From the NCBI GenBank assembly GCA_021432605.1, contig MU271149.1:2356001-2420000 (forward strand): DNA of 64,000 nt, given 5' to 3'. Positions 22,059 through 33,318 of this stretch are shown piece by piece. The translations under genes and the position numbers were made by a program. The notes below the pieces were generated by a model. That model had not been told where the DNA came from. It saw only the letters and a list, made by a program, of their open reading frames with translations, and did no database searches. The stretch comes from Coniochaeta sp. PMI_546 (Eukaryota > Ascomycota > Sordariomycetes > Coniochaetales > Coniochaetaceae). Position 1 is the first letter of the stretch; each line of letters begins with the position of its first letter.

Positions 22059-22751
22059 ATGGACAAGCCAGAGCCAGATTACTACCTCGACCTGGGGATA
22101 TCACGATCCGCGTCCGCAAGTCAGGTCAGAAAGGCCTACCATCTGCTAGCAAAGATTCACCATCCCGACAAAAAGGCGCCCGGAGAGAATATCGATGCAG
22201 CAGAGTTTCGCAAGGTAAGTTACGGATGATAGCTAAGCTTCGTGCTTCGTTGTGCAACCAAAGAGGCTAATCTCATTTTGGTCTTTCAGATCCACGAGGC
22301 GTACGAACTCCTCAGCGATGCCACGCGGCGCGCGCAGTATGACCGGCGGTATATCCTCATACAGCGCCGATGGACCCAGTATCGAAAGTGGGAGGAGCAA
22401 CAGAGCAAAGCTGAAGAGAAGAGGCGTGCCGAGGAAGAAGACACGAAGAGGAGGGCGGAAAATGCAGACATGTTACGGAAAATCGACGAGATGTGGAAAG
22501 CGGTGGAGGCCGAGAGACTGAAGAGGCAGGAGGACGCAAAGCAGGCTAGGTCGCAGGAAGAGGCGGAGGCCGCTCAGCAACACGATACGTCTGCTATTAC
22601 GCCTTGTGTCCATCCTCACATCGGAGCGGTGTGGTGGAAGAACGGCAAGGCGGACTGTTCCTTCTGCGGCGAGTCGGAGACGTACTGCTTTCGTTGTCCG
22701 GTGTGCGATGTTGCTGCATGCCACGACTGCCGAGAAGACATAGTTGTGTAA
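22059..22751 (+). CDS. J-domain protein with C-terminal Cys-rich knuckle
   Basis: Exons 22059-22214 and 22290-22751 (75-nt intron, donor GTAAGT, acceptor TTTCAG) give 205 aa. The J domain spans about residues 5-70, with YYLDLGISRSASASQVRKAY, the essential HPD in IHHPDKK, and after the splice IHEAYELLSDATRRAQYDRR. A long Glu/Lys/Arg-rich helix (about residues 75-150) follows and probably forms a coiled coil. The C-terminal 50 residues carry paired cysteines (CSFC, CFRCPVC, ACHDC) plus a CVHPH motif, a likely zinc-binding knuckle seen in a fungal J-protein group. It should stimulate an Hsp70; the client is unknown. Confidence 0.85.
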
Positions 22752-23451
22752 CCTCCAAAGGGAAGCTCTAGCATCTGCAGACAGGGCAGCCCGAGGGGAA
22801 GACAGCAACAAAACTAATGGCGGTGTCTCACATGGAGAAGAGTTTGTACTGCTCTAGCTTAAGATAGGAAACAAAAAAGACCACTCGGTGCGTTCAACTG
22901 AAGTGATTATCCGCGGCTGGACCTCCCAACGCTCTTTCTGCTGCGACCGAGTAATAAACCCTGGCCAGCGTTGCCAAAGTTTACGTACTACTTATACCTT
23001 ACCTACCTTAGTGTACAACAAACAGAGCGAACAGGAGGATGACGAAAACGGGAAGAAGGTATCGCGAGGGGTGGCATGTGATGCAGTGACGATGTCCCCA
23101 AAAGCTCCCAAAACCCAGCACTACGTCATGTGGGGCTACCCGCTAGACCCCGCTAACCCACGGCTTTTTGGTGGGACGGAGCAAGTTCCTGCAGGAACAT
23201 TGGCGTGCCACTGCGTCATCGTTCTCTCACCCAAGTGCTCACCCAAGCCATTGACCAGTTAAATAAATATCCCAACACATTGGAACTTGACACTTTTCTT
23301 CTCCCTTCTTCACATAAACACGGAGAATTAATTACAAAACTCACACGTCCTCCACACGTACCTCTCCCGTCTTCAGCCCTTCATACCCTCATTCTACCGC
23401 CCAATTCCGTCGGTCCAATCTAATCCCCCCCATCAACACCACACTCTCACC
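22752..23451. other. Intergenic, nothing recognised
   Basis: Promoter and pyrimidine-rich 5' leader of the mitochondrial protein gene (CT-rich from about 23340 to 23450). No coding sequence supported. Confidence 0.45.
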
Positions 23452-24687
23452 ATGTTCGCCACAAGACAAGTTGGCCGTACGGCTCTCCCAAGAGCTGCAC
23501 GCTCGGTGCGCACCTCGCAATTGAGGCAGACCCGGTTCCAATCCACAAGTCAAACAGCGACAAACGCCAGCTCCAACTCGTCACACATCGTGTCTGGTGT
23601 TGCTGGAGGCGTCGCCGGAGCAGCAGCCCTGTACGGCATCTACCTCATGACACCCTCTGGACAAGCCGCCCGCAAGATCAACAAGGCCGCCCGCGAAGCA
23701 CAGAAGCAGTACAAGCAAGCAGCCGAGAAGCTGCAGCAGTCGACACCGAACGTGGACCAGGCCATCGACAGCATCAAGCAGTTCGCATACTCTTATGTAG
23801 CCTGGGTCCCTGGTGGCCGCGCCTACGTCGACGCAGCCTTCAAGGACCTTGACACTCTTCGCCAGAACCACGGTGACGACGTCGACAAGATCGTGACGGA
23901 TGCCTACCGCAGGCTTCAGGATGTCTCCAAGCAAGGCCTGAGCCTCGACACGGCCGCAAAGGTCTATGATGTCCTTGCTGATGTTACCAAGCAGCTCGGT
24001 AGCCTCGCAGGCGATGCTCTGGGCGATGTTCTGGACAACCACCCGCAATTGAAGAAGCAGTTGGGCCCTGGCGTCGACCAGCTGAAGCAGCTGAGCGACG
24101 AGCTGGGACCTGAGGCGAAGAAGGTCGCCGACGAGACGTGGAAACAGGTGAAGGAGATCGCGGCTGGCGGCTTCACTTTGCAGACCGCCAACAAGATCCG
24201 GCAACTGGTCGACGAGAAGGTGGAGCAGGTTAAGAAGCTGGGCGATGAAGCCTGGAAGAAGGGTCTCGAGCAGGCGAAGCCATACTTGGACAAGAACCCC
24301 CAGGTCAAGGAGCTGGTCGAGAAGAACGCGGACCTCCTCAAGCAAGGCAATGCATCCGAGCTTTTCAAGCAGGTCAAGGATGCTGCTGAGAGTGGAAAGC
24401 TAGGAGACCTTGAGGACTACGTCAACAAGGCCGTCGAGAAGGCCAAGTCCAAGGGATCGGAAGCTGCTGGCAGCCTCGGAGCTGGATACGAGCAGTTCTT
24501 CAAGATGATTCCCGAGGGCTCGGAGATTGTGCCCAAGCTGCAGCAGCTCAGCCAGGTGTTCAAGGAGCACTCCAAGGAGGGAGAGCAGCTCCTGCGGGAG
24601 ACGGCCGAGGACCTGAAGAAGCTACTCGAGGAGAAGACGAAGAAGGCCCAAAAGATCGCGGAGAGCGCCAAGAAGGACGCGAAATGA
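23452..24687 (+). CDS. Mitochondrial coiled-coil membrane protein, conserved in fungi
   Basis: Single exon, 411 aa. The N terminus is a typical mitochondrial presequence: Arg/Ser-rich, no acids, MFATRQVGRTALPRAARSVR then RQTRFQST. A single membrane span follows (VSGVAGGVAGAAALYGIYLM, near residue 50-70). The rest is a long, highly charged helical region rich in Lys, Glu, Asp, Gln and Leu with recurrent short segments such as DQLKQLSDELG and VKELVEKNADLL, reminiscent of apolipoprotein- or LEA-like amphipathic helices. It is likely anchored in the inner membrane with the helical part on one side. Function unknown. Strong codon bias (AAG, GAG, CTC, GCC) suggests high expression. Confidence 0.8.
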   Translation: MFATRQVGRTALPRAARSVRTSQLRQTRFQSTSQTATNASSNSSHIVSGVAGGVAGAAALYGIYLMTPSGQAARKINKAAREAQKQYKQAAEKLQQSTPNVDQAIDSIKQFAYSYVAWVPGGRAYVDAAFKDLDTLRQNHGDDVDKIVTDAYRRLQDVSKQGLSLDTAAKVYDVLADVTKQLGSLAGDALGDVLDNHPQLKKQLGPGVDQLKQLSDELGPEAKKVADETWKQVKEIAAGGFTLQTANKIRQLVDEKVEQVKKLGDEAWKKGLEQAKPYLDKNPQVKELVEKNADLLKQGNASELFKQVKDAAESGKLGDLEDYVNKAVEKAKSKGSEAAGSLGAGYEQFFKMIPEGSEIVPKLQQLSQVFKEHSKEGEQLLRETAEDLKKLLEEKTKKAQKIAESAKKDAK

Positions 24688-25043
24688 GTTTGGCGGCTCA
24701 GACCATTGAGGGATGATTCTTGACATTCATGGCGATGTCCCTATGTAACAATATTGCCTGGGAGTAAAGAGGAGGCACCTGTACGTTTAGTCTTTAGCAT
24801 CATGATAATTGCATGCGCCTCATCACGAGCGCGATTCGGGTTGGGAATGTCATCCTGGCGCTATTCGTCGTCAGTTCTGCAATATCTTACGTAACGCTGG
24901 CCTCCATAATCACTGCGGGTCAGGGTCTCTCGCTTTCGGCACATCGAGCTCTCAACGAGCAAGATCATGCTTCTTTACTCCGGACCTTTGCGACTGTCCA
25001 TTCCAGTTGAAGTTGTCCAGGAACAATTCGAGGATTAGAAAGT
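24688..25043. other. Gap with a hydrophobic short frame upstream of the TPR gene
   Basis: An ATG-initiated 65-codon frame at 24813-25010 encodes a hydrophobic peptide (VGNVILALFVVSSAISYVTL) and ends 33 bp before the TPR gene ATG. It could be an upstream ORF, a tiny membrane protein or chance. Confidence 0.3.
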
Positions 25044-26732
25044 ATGGCTGGGCAACCAGACAGCTCCGGAGCTGACGACCATTATTACAATCTGGGCACT
25101 TACCATTGGTCGGTGACAACGACCAGCGATGAAGCGCAGAAATGGTTCGATCGAGGCCTGATCTGGAGTTACGGCTTCAACCACGAGGAGTCTGCGCAAT
25201 GTTTTCAACGAGCAGCCGAACTCGACCCCTCATGCGCCATGGCTTACTGGGGCCTCGGGTACGCTCTTGGACCAAATTACAACAAGCCTTGGGAGGCTTT
25301 CGATGAAAACGATGTAGCCAATACAACACGAAGAACTCACGAGGCCCTCGTGCAAGCGCGCGAGAAGGCTTCGGCTGCCACGCCGCTGGAGAGGGCACTT
25401 ATCGATGCACTGCGCTTCCGTTATCCGCAAAGCTCCCCGGCGAAGGACTGGTCGATATGGAACCAGGAGTATGCCGACGCTATGGGCCGCGTGTACGACG
25501 AGTTTTCATCGGACCTCGACGTGTCGGCTCTGTACGCGGATGCGTTGATGAACCTCACGCCGTGGAAGCTCTGGGATGTAGATACAGGCAAGCCCGCTTA
25601 TGGAGCACATACTCTGAAGGTAAAGGCCATCCTGGAGTCTGCCTTGCGACAACCAGGAGGAGAGGCTCATCCAGGACTGCTCCATCTATACATCCACCTG
25701 ATGGAGATGAGCTCATCACCCGAGACTGCTCTGACGGCAGCGGACCGACTCCGAGGGTTAGTACCTGATGCAGGGCATCTGGCTCACATGCCGAGCCATA
25801 TCGATATTCTGTGCGGCGACTATAGGCAAGCCATCGCGTCCAACTCTGACGCCATTCGCGCGGACGAGAAGTTTGTCGCCCGGGCAGGGGCTATGAACTT
25901 CTACACACTTTACCGCGCGCACGATTATCACTTCCGCATCTATGCAGCCATGTTTGCTGGGCAGTCAAAGGTCGCACTGACCACTGCGACGGAGCTCGAG
26001 GCGGCTATTCCCGAGCAGCTGCTCCGCGTGGAGTCACCGCCCATGGCCGACTGGCTCGAAGGCTTCCTTGCCATGCGCGTTCACATCCTCATCCGCTTTG
26101 GCAGTTGGGATGATATTGCTCGGTTGGAGCTTCCGGAGGACAAAGAACTGTACTGCGTGACGACAGCCATGATTCATTATGCCAAAGGCGTCGGCCTGGC
26201 TGCCACCGGCCATGTTACCGAGGCGGAAGAGCAGCAGCAGCTGTTCAAGGACGCCGTGAAACGCGTTCCGAGTTCTAGGACTGTGTTCAACAACGAATGC
26301 CTCGAAGTTCTTGCTGTTGCCGCCTCCATGTTGGAGGGAGAGCTCGAGTACCGCCGCGGGAACTACGACCTGGCCTTCAAGCATCTGCGCAGGAGTATCG
26401 AACTTGATGACTCTCTCCCTTATGACGAGCCCTGGGGCTGGATGCAGCCCACGAGACACGCATATGGTGCACTATTGCTCGAGCAAGGTCGTGTTGAAGA
26501 TGCTGCCGCAGTCTACTGTGCAGATCTCGGATTCGACCAGACGCTGCCAAGAGCGCGGCAGCACCCGAATAATGTCTGGTCGCTGCATGGGTACCACGAA
26601 TGCTTGCAGAGATTGGGACGGACAGCGGAGGCAGCCATCGTGCTGTCCCTCCTCAAACCCGCAATGGCTGTTGCAGATGTGCCCATCAAGTCGTCCTGCT
26701 TTTGTCGGACTAGTGCTTCAGGACTAAGCTAA
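25044..26732 (+). CDS. Tetratricopeptide-repeat protein
   Basis: Single exon, 562 aa. The N-terminal quarter contains clear TPR text: AQKWFDRGLIWSYGFNHEES followed by AAELDPSCAMAYWGLGYALG. Later it has HTLKVKAILESALR, LLHLYIHLMEMSSSPETALT, GLVPDAGHLAHMPSHIDILC and a C-terminal TPR pair (YDLAFKHLRRSIELDDSLPY). The LAHMPSHI stretch and the closing SSCFCR are hallmarks of a TPR family shared by bacteria and fungi, of unknown biochemical role. Length is normal for the family. No signal peptide; a cytosolic scaffold is inferred. Confidence 0.82.
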   Translation: MAGQPDSSGADDHYYNLGTYHWSVTTTSDEAQKWFDRGLIWSYGFNHEESAQCFQRAAELDPSCAMAYWGLGYALGPNYNKPWEAFDENDVANTTRRTHEALVQAREKASAATPLERALIDALRFRYPQSSPAKDWSIWNQEYADAMGRVYDEFSSDLDVSALYADALMNLTPWKLWDVDTGKPAYGAHTLKVKAILESALRQPGGEAHPGLLHLYIHLMEMSSSPETALTAADRLRGLVPDAGHLAHMPSHIDILCGDYRQAIASNSDAIRADEKFVARAGAMNFYTLYRAHDYHFRIYAAMFAGQSKVALTTATELEAAIPEQLLRVESPPMADWLEGFLAMRVHILIRFGSWDDIARLELPEDKELYCVTTAMIHYAKGVGLAATGHVTEAEEQQQLFKDAVKRVPSSRTVFNNECLEVLAVAASMLEGELEYRRGNYDLAFKHLRRSIELDDSLPYDEPWGWMQPTRHAYGALLLEQGRVEDAAAVYCADLGFDQTLPRARQHPNNVWSLHGYHECLQRLGRTAEAAIVLSLLKPAMAVADVPIKSSCFCRTSASGLS

Positions 26733-27514
26733 AAAGGATGCACTCTTTCGACGCCCCTGTCAGAGCTGGAGCTGGAGGTACACCGCTCCATCCGCAGCAT
26801 TGCGCTTTGGTTCGGTGCAGGAGACAGGTATATCATACCGTTCCCACCGCACTTGGCGCTTGCGCAGTCCTGCTCGAGCTACCTCACTAGGCGAACTCTT
26901 CAGCCCGGCTACACGCTTTGCGATGAATATGATGTGACATTTCCATGGGTATTGTGAGGTTGACGAGTCGATTTCGTGTGATAAAATCTCAAATGACAGC
27001 ACGGCTGGACCCTATCTCGCATGGCCGCTCATTCAATAGTCAAGCGCCGGAGGTACCGGATTCCCATCCGGCATCCCATTGCATTCGGTTGCCCGCCGAA
27101 GCAGGGGTGGCTGGCCGGTGGTTCGCACTTGGCAGAATACAGGGGACCACTTTCCCTGCAGATTGTTGGCGGGAAAGCATTCCCAAGTGGCCTAGCTGCT
27201 CCTGGCGTGCCGTTGAAAACCACACGATATCGCCGATAATCCCGCACGGAATCATACCTGTTGCTCCAGTTCTGGCCATCCCATCCCGAACCCCGCTCAT
27301 CACCCTAGCCGACGCTGACCACCAGTCTAAGACAAACCCGGGGTCTTCTCCAGGACGTTCGTGAACGCAACCATGCGCTAAAGAAGACACCGACCTTGCG
27401 AGTGTTCAGCTCGAGTCAAGGCAGTTGGAGGACTCGAATAATACAGCTCACTCGGAGAGTCTATACATTTCTCATCTTGATCAGAACTTACACCCGACAT
27501 TGGGCCCCGTAACA
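26733..27514. other. Intergenic, nothing recognised
   Basis: Promoter side of the methyltransferase gene. The frame containing its first exon is open upstream to 27425 but without an ATG. No other gene supported. Confidence 0.45.
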
Positions 27515-28936
27515 ATGGTGGCAGAGTCCAGTGTAATACCTCCCGAGCAGCAGGCTCCTATCGAAGCCGCCACGGAGGCAGACCCTGTGGAGGAAGATGA
27601 GTTCGCGACGTCGGACTTTGATGCATCCAGCAACGCGTCAACCAGCATCACCTCGAGTGTATATAGCCACTCATACGAAAACGGTCGAAGAGTGAGAGAT
27701 GCCCTGCGCTGTCAGGCCGCGTCCTTAGGGGACCCGGTCTTCGCACTCTGCGACGAAGCTGACGGAGGGTCGCTATAGTACCACCAATATCGCCATGGCA
27801 GATATCCAATTCCTAATGACGACACGGAGCAGAATCGGGACGACATGAAGCATGCGATGATGCTCGAACTTACCGAGTAAGACACCACTTGCTTATGATA
27901 TTGCTGCCAGCTCCAGGGTCGGGGGAATGCTGACAAGTCCTGTCTAGTGGAAAGCTATTCTACGCTCCTATAGGCGACAACCCCCAGAAAATCATCGATC
28001 TTGGTACAGGTACCGGAATATGGGCTGTCGATGGTCAGTTTGCCTGCTTTTGAACTTGCCACGCCAAGTAGGGTCTTTCTTGGTTGTGTCCTCGACTAAC
28101 TTTTTGCGCAAAAGTCGCCGACCGCTATCCCAGCGCCTCGGTCGTGGGAGTAGATCTCAGCCCGATCCAGCCGACTTGGGTGCCGTCGAACCTCAAGTTC
28201 TTCGTGGATGACATTGAGGACGGCTGGCTCAACGGCGATGACTGGGATTTGGTCCATCTGCGCTGCATCGCCCCGTGGTTAAAGGACAAAGAAGCCCTCT
28301 TGAAGCGGGCATATGAGTGAGTTGACATTGCAAGTCATCGTCCGTGAGTTTTTCTCAGTTGTGCTTACTCTACGCGCCAGACACATTAAACCTGGTGGCT
28401 GGGTCGAGATCCAGGAGTTTGACGCGCGCGCCAATTGTGATGATGGCACGCTGGCGGACGACGCACCGCTCAAGCGCTTCTTCGACACGGCTGAACAAGC
28501 GGTCAAGACATTCGGGATGGATTTCAGAGCCGGCGAGAAGATGCGAGAGCCTCTTGAGAAGGCTGGCTTCGTGAACGTGTCTTGTGTAACTCACAAGGTG
28601 CCTATCGGCACGTGGCCGAAGGTAAGCTCATCACGATTGATATACAATATAACATCATGTCAGAATGCCAGCGTGATGCTAACGGGGTTTCCCCGATCGT
28701 CATAGGACAAGCGGCTGCGACTGATCGGTCTTTACGCCCGGACGGCGGTCAACGACATGTTCGGTGCCATGGCTGCAAAGCCGTTTCGTGCGCTAAACAT
28801 CGAGCCTGTCGAGATCGAACTGTTCCTCGCAGCGGCAAGGAAGGATCTGAACAACCCGGGGATACACGCATACGAAAAGTTCTTCTTCTGGATGGGCCAG
28901 AAGCCCGAAAAGTCCGGAAAGGGGACTGAGGAGTGA
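27515..28936 (+). CDS. LaeA-like class I SAM-dependent methyltransferase
   Basis: Six exons: 27515-27691, 27779-27876, 27948-28033, 28115-28316, 28381-28621 and 28706-28936 (344 aa). All junctions keep frame and rebuild conserved text. An acidic, Ser-rich N terminus (residues 1-50) leads into [20 protein letters not shown], the usual opening of fungal LaeA-like methyltransferases. The SAM-binding motif I is [20 protein letters not shown], followed by [20 protein letters not shown] and [22 protein letters not shown] is the post-I motif. Family members include the global regulator LaeA and many cluster-local methyltransferases; this divergent copy probably methylates a small molecule or protein, but the substrate cannot be told. 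No cluster backbone gene is adjacent. Confidence 0.9.
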
Positions 28937-29207
28937 CATTGGGTATCATCGCCTTATCGCCACCACATGTTTGTGGCTGCGGTGGGACTGTCTTTCGTCT
29001 GATCACGATCCTCACGTGGCGCTGCCTGCTTTCCTCGCCTTTTTATACCATGATACGACTGATGAAGCCTTGCATTGAGCGAGTTTAGAATACCAGCATT
29101 GAATATAGCTCATTACTCTCAAGCTACAGACGTGTCGCCCACTCCACCACTCGTATATTCCACATCACCCCGTGTGTGTTTCGCAACCTCCTCCTCGCAG
29201 AACCCTC

Positions 29208-30206
29208 CTACATAACCGACATACCACCCGGAAGTTCGGTCAACCACCCATCTGTGTCCTCCTTGACCTTCTGAGTCACGCCACACTTGTTGCCGGCAGC
29301 GATGCTCTGCGTCTTGAGCGCGGGGCAGTTGATGTTGCAGTTCTGGCTCATCGCCTTCTGCAGCGCGTCACCCTTCCAGCCAAAGACATAGTCGCCGTGC
29401 GTCCCGTACCCCGTGGCGTCGCCGTAGCTCCAGACGAACGGCTGCGAGCCGTCCGCCGCCCAGAGAGCCTTGTCGTTGAACTTGCGCGTGTCCCATATGA
29501 CCTCGTAGAACAGCTGCGGGATCTGCACCGGATGCGTCGCCGGGCAAGGGCCGTTGTTCTCAAACGTCCCGCTGGACGGATAGCTTACGTGGCTCATATG
29601 GTCAGGGCTGTCGAGGTTTTTGCCGTCCCAACACGTCGGGAAGCGGATGTTGGCCATGATGCCGGCCGGGCAGGGCTTGGTGGGCAGGTCCTTGGTCTCG
29701 CCGCTGCGGGTCATGGCGTTCTGCAGGCAGGTGTAGGTCAGCTGGCGGTACTGGTCCGCCTGCGCCTTGGTGCGGGCGGCCGGGTTGCCGACCAGCATGC
29801 GGAACCCGGGCTTGAAGGCTGTGACCGTCCCCTTGGCCTCGGGGCTGTAGTATATCGTCATGCCGCCGTTGGCCTGCTCGAAGCCGACGTTGGGTAGCAG
29901 GGGAACGCGCTTGAAGGTGCCGTTGCGGGCACGGAAGTAGAGCACGGCGGTCCAGTAGTTGGAGAAGTCCTCGGCGAAGGTACAGGTGGTGCATGTCGCA
30001 ATGGAGGAGATGTCGGTCGTCGGGTCCATGGTGATGTTAAAGCCGTTCCCGCCCACGATCTGATGCAGATGAGGGGAAGGGGCCATGCCAGGGTTGACTA
30101 GCGGATCGAGCCGGTCGATGACGAGCGATGAGCACGAGAAGCGCAGAAGACCTTGAACGCCGGCGGCGTATATCGCCAGAGCGATTCCGGATGGCCGCCA
30201 GTGCAT
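29208..30206 (-). CDS. Secreted DUF1996 protein
   Basis: Single exon, 332 aa. The N terminus is hydrophobic (IALAIYAAGVQGLL) and fits a signal peptide. The DUF1996 (PF09362) domain covers nearly all the rest: RLDPLVNPGMAPSPHLHQIV, GGNGFNITMDP, CTTCTFAEDFSNYWTAVLYF, GMTIYY, PGFRMLVGNP, FPTCWDGKNLDSPDHMSHVS and CPATHPVQIPQLFYEV, then YVFGWKGDALQKAM. Conserved His and Cys residues are present. Family members are abundant secreted fungal proteins of unknown activity, sometimes fused to a WSC domain; none is seen here. Codon use is strongly GC-ending. Confidence 0.92.
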   Translation of the reverse strand: MHWRPSGIALAIYAAGVQGLLRFSCSSLVIDRLDPLVNPGMAPSPHLHQIVGGNGFNITMDPTTDISSIATCTTCTFAEDFSNYWTAVLYFRARNGTFKRVPLLPNVGFEQANGGMTIYYSPEAKGTVTAFKPGFRMLVGNPAARTKAQADQYRQLTYTCLQNAMTRSGETKDLPTKPCPAGIMANIRFPTCWDGKNLDSPDHMSHVSYPSSGTFENNGPCPATHPVQIPQLFYEVIWDTRKFNDKALWAADGSQPFVWSYGDATGYGTHGDYVFGWKGDALQKAMSQNCNINCPALKTQSIAAGNKCGVTQKVKEDTDGWLTELPGGMSVM

Positions 30207-32517
30207 CTTGACTTCTGAGTTTCAAGGATTTGTCTACACTCGATCTGGTTCCTGAGTTGACTCTCTGGCTCCGAGGGTGTAGACTATCGCCAACAGCTGA
30301 GTGACTTCAGCTTAGATGACCAGGGCAAGCGTTTGGAACTTCGAGAAGCCATGTTGTACCCCCCTAGATAGGCCTTTATTGTATTCTTCTCTCAGGCCAA
30401 CGTTATACACTAGATGGAGGGCTTGTAAGTTCGATTGCCCACACCATGCTCTTCCTCAAGCTATTGGCCACAGATTGATGAGGTGATATCAAGCTTTCTG
30501 CGGGATAGTTCGGCTCTTGTTTGCTGGCGTCTTGGACTGGTCAAAGTAGACCACCACAACACAGAAGGGCATTAGCCTTGTACCGAAACGGGCAACTGCC
30601 GGAATCGGCAGACATGGATCCAATATATGTGATTGTAACATATAGGGGGATCAACTCCATACTAGACGTTCTCAAACGGAGCACCAAGGTCAGTCGCCAG
30701 AGCTGTAAAGTGCCTAAATGGACGACAAACCACACCAAGTCAGACTTGTGGCGACGATGACAGTTTGATGCGATAACATGACCTTTGCTTTTTACCGGAT
30801 CCAGAAGTGAAGACCGCAATATGAGGCGCCATCCGAACATCCGCTGGTAGTGAGTAGAAATGTATTGGTGTGGTGTAGATATGACTGGACTGGGCTCGAT
30901 TCCCATGAGCAGCACTTCTCGCGCTGGAATCAGCCACTGTTTGATCCAGTGAGCATATCAAAGGGGAAGCCAATGATCTTGCCACCATCGAGAACGAGTA
31001 GACCTAAAGCAAGAAGCTGACATTAAGGGACAAGCTTAGAGCTCTAAGACGGTGGTGATCCCATAGTGTGGAGGTCATGTCATGGACGCGACAGTTGCCC
31101 TAGACAAAGCTGTTGATATGCTGTCCATGCCAAGCAGATTTTGGTCTAGGGAAACCGCCCATGCTAAGACGCCTGTTGAAGCCATCATCATTGCCATCTT
31201 CACCATGGAGAACATCGAGAGCAAGCATCATCATTGAGAATAGCTTCTTCTTGCCCATCCCTCATCTGTTTCACTTATTTTCACGGATTAAGAATGGTGA
31301 TCGTCTTCCAATGGATATATGTCATATGATAGTGCTGAATTATCTGCATACACTCGTCTGTGGCCTCTCCGCTGCCTCGAAGAAACCCGTCTTAGACAGG
31401 TCTGGAGCACACTTGTACTGGTAGATGAAGGTAGTTACGGTTATTTGTGGACCACATCAGTTTGTCGAAGCCCAGCTATCCCTGTCGCAAACATAGTTCC
31501 ATGGGCTTTGGATCGTCAGGGTCTCAGGGACAGGAGATGGCTGCATGGGAAGGAGGGTGAATGTGTGTGTCGGCAGAGATGGCGCCGGGCGTGCTGACCG
31601 TGGATACTCAGTTGACATCCCCAACAGGCGACGCCGCGAAGATTCTTCCCAGCGAAAATACTATATGTCACGCCGTAAGCAAAGAACCTGGCCACACAGG
31701 CCATGACGTCCGTACAGGTTACGAGAGTATCTGACTGTGTTGGCAGTGGAGCAGTCCAGAACGAGGTTCAGAATGAGGTTCCGATGTGTGCCGGTCCAGT
31801 CCGGATGTCGGTGGCAGCCGGCAGACCCGGGAGATCGGGTGGCAGAAAGATCGATACAGTGGAAGCTCCTAGAACCAAGGCTAATGGCCAAGTACAGCCT
31901 CCCAATTTGTTGGTGCTGTCCAATGTATGTAACCACGTGTAAAACTAGACTCCCACAAGCTGTTTCTCTGAAGGCCTTGAACGTTAAGAAATTCGCCATT
32001 GAAATGACATAATTGTGCTCGACAATGGCATCGCCCAATCACCACTAGCCAGGATCGCGCAATGCACTGCTAGTCCGAAACAGGATAGCGCGGGGGAGCT
32101 CAGTTCCCCGCATCGAGCAATGGAGGGGCAACTTTTTTGACAATGGAGGCACAGGAGATGTCATGATTTGAATGATTCCGGCAGCCTTTGTGCCCTGGAA
32201 GAAGGTTTTCTTGAGGAGATAGAGTTAGTAGCTGAAAATCCCAGGGTACTTGAGTGCCCAGGCTAATGATGACAATGTATTTGTACCTTTCGACCAACGT
32301 GGAATGGGGGTTAGAGACACGTAAGATTGAAGCTCGGCGAGCTCTTAAATAACGCCCTCGCCGCCCCTCTCCACGGAGCCCTTCCCTCTCACTCCTGTCA
32401 CACCATCTCATACCATACTTCCTCCCACCCCGTGTTCTGTCTTCAGCTGTTCTATTCAAGCATCAACCTCATCATCACCTAAGAGACTTCCACTTTCTTC
32501 AATTCACACGATACACA
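30207..32517. other. 2.3 kb gene-poor stretch
   Basis: No supported gene. Around 31250-31450 two frames together vaguely recall a fungal F-box start (DRLPMDICHMI), too weak to call. The last 150 bp are the CT-rich leader of the peroxiredoxin gene. Confidence 0.45.
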
Positions 32518-33318
32518 ATGGCTGAAGAGCGCGCCGCCCCGTAAGTGTTTCCCCCTGACGTGCTCCGATCTCGGGCTGGTCTGCCTTCGTTCATAATGAT
32601 CCTGGCCGCGGGAGTTGGTTTTCTGCGAGAAGAAGACTTTTGCTGATATGCTTCAATCGCTTCCAGTCTCCGTCTCGGCAGCATTGCCCCCAACTTCAAG
32701 GCCGACACCACCACTGGCCCCATTGACTTCCACGAGTTTATTGGCGACAACTGGGTCGTCCTCTTCTCTCACCCCGAGGACTACACCCCGGTGTGCACCA
32801 CCGAGCTTGGAGAGATGGCTCGTCTCGAGCCCGAGTTCACAAAGCGCGGCGTCAAGCTGATCGGTCTCTCGGCCAACACTCTTCAGAGCCACGAGGGCTG
32901 GATCAACGACATCAAGGAGGTCACCGGCTCGCAGGTCAAGTTCCCCATCATCGGCGACAAGGAGCGCAAGGTTGCCTACCTGTACGACATGATCGACCAC
33001 CAGGACACCACCAACGTCGACTCCAAGGGCATTGCCTTCACCATCCGTTCTGTCTTCGTCATTGACCCGAAGAAGACGATCCGCACCATCCTGTCGTACC
33101 CCGCCTCCACCGGCCGTAACAGTGCCGAGATCCTCCGCATCGTCGACTCCCTCCAGACCGGCGACAAGCACAAGGTTACCACTCCTATCAACTGGACCCC
33201 TGGTGACGATGTCATTGTCCACCCCAGCATCAAGACCGAGCAGGCCAAGGAGATCTTCCCCAACGTTCGCGTTGTCAAGCCATACCTGCGCTTTACTACT
33301 CTCCCCAAGGATGCTTGA
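32518..33318 (+). CDS. 1-Cys peroxiredoxin (Prx6 type)
   Basis: Exon 1 (32518-32540) holds only the first seven codons and two bases; exon 2 is 32667-33318, after a 126-nt intron (donor GTAAGT, acceptor TTCCAG). The 224-aa product has LRLGSIAPNFKADTTTGPID, the peroxidatic Cys in HPEDYTPVCTTELG (T-x-x-C), the conserved Arg region and the long C-terminal extension of Prx6-type enzymes (INWTPGDDVIVHPS, RVVKPYLRFTTLP). No presequence is seen, so it should be cytosolic. It reduces peroxides using the single Cys with an external reductant. Codon bias is extreme (AAG, GAC, ATC, CTC), in line with high expression. Confidence 0.95.

Noticed and set aside
23581-24345. 254-aa frame antisense to the mitochondrial protein gene
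   Set aside because: Leu/Val-rich mirror of a Lys/Glu/Gln-rich coding strand; no independent start context or domain.
27425-27514. In-frame N-terminal extension of the methyltransferase
   Set aside because: It begins with TTG, not ATG; the ATG at 27515 is the first in frame and fits family length.
31250-31600. Two frames recalling a fungal F-box protein (RLPMDICHMI)
   Set aside because: The similarity is a few residues, the frames do not join through a sensible intron, and there is no extended domain.
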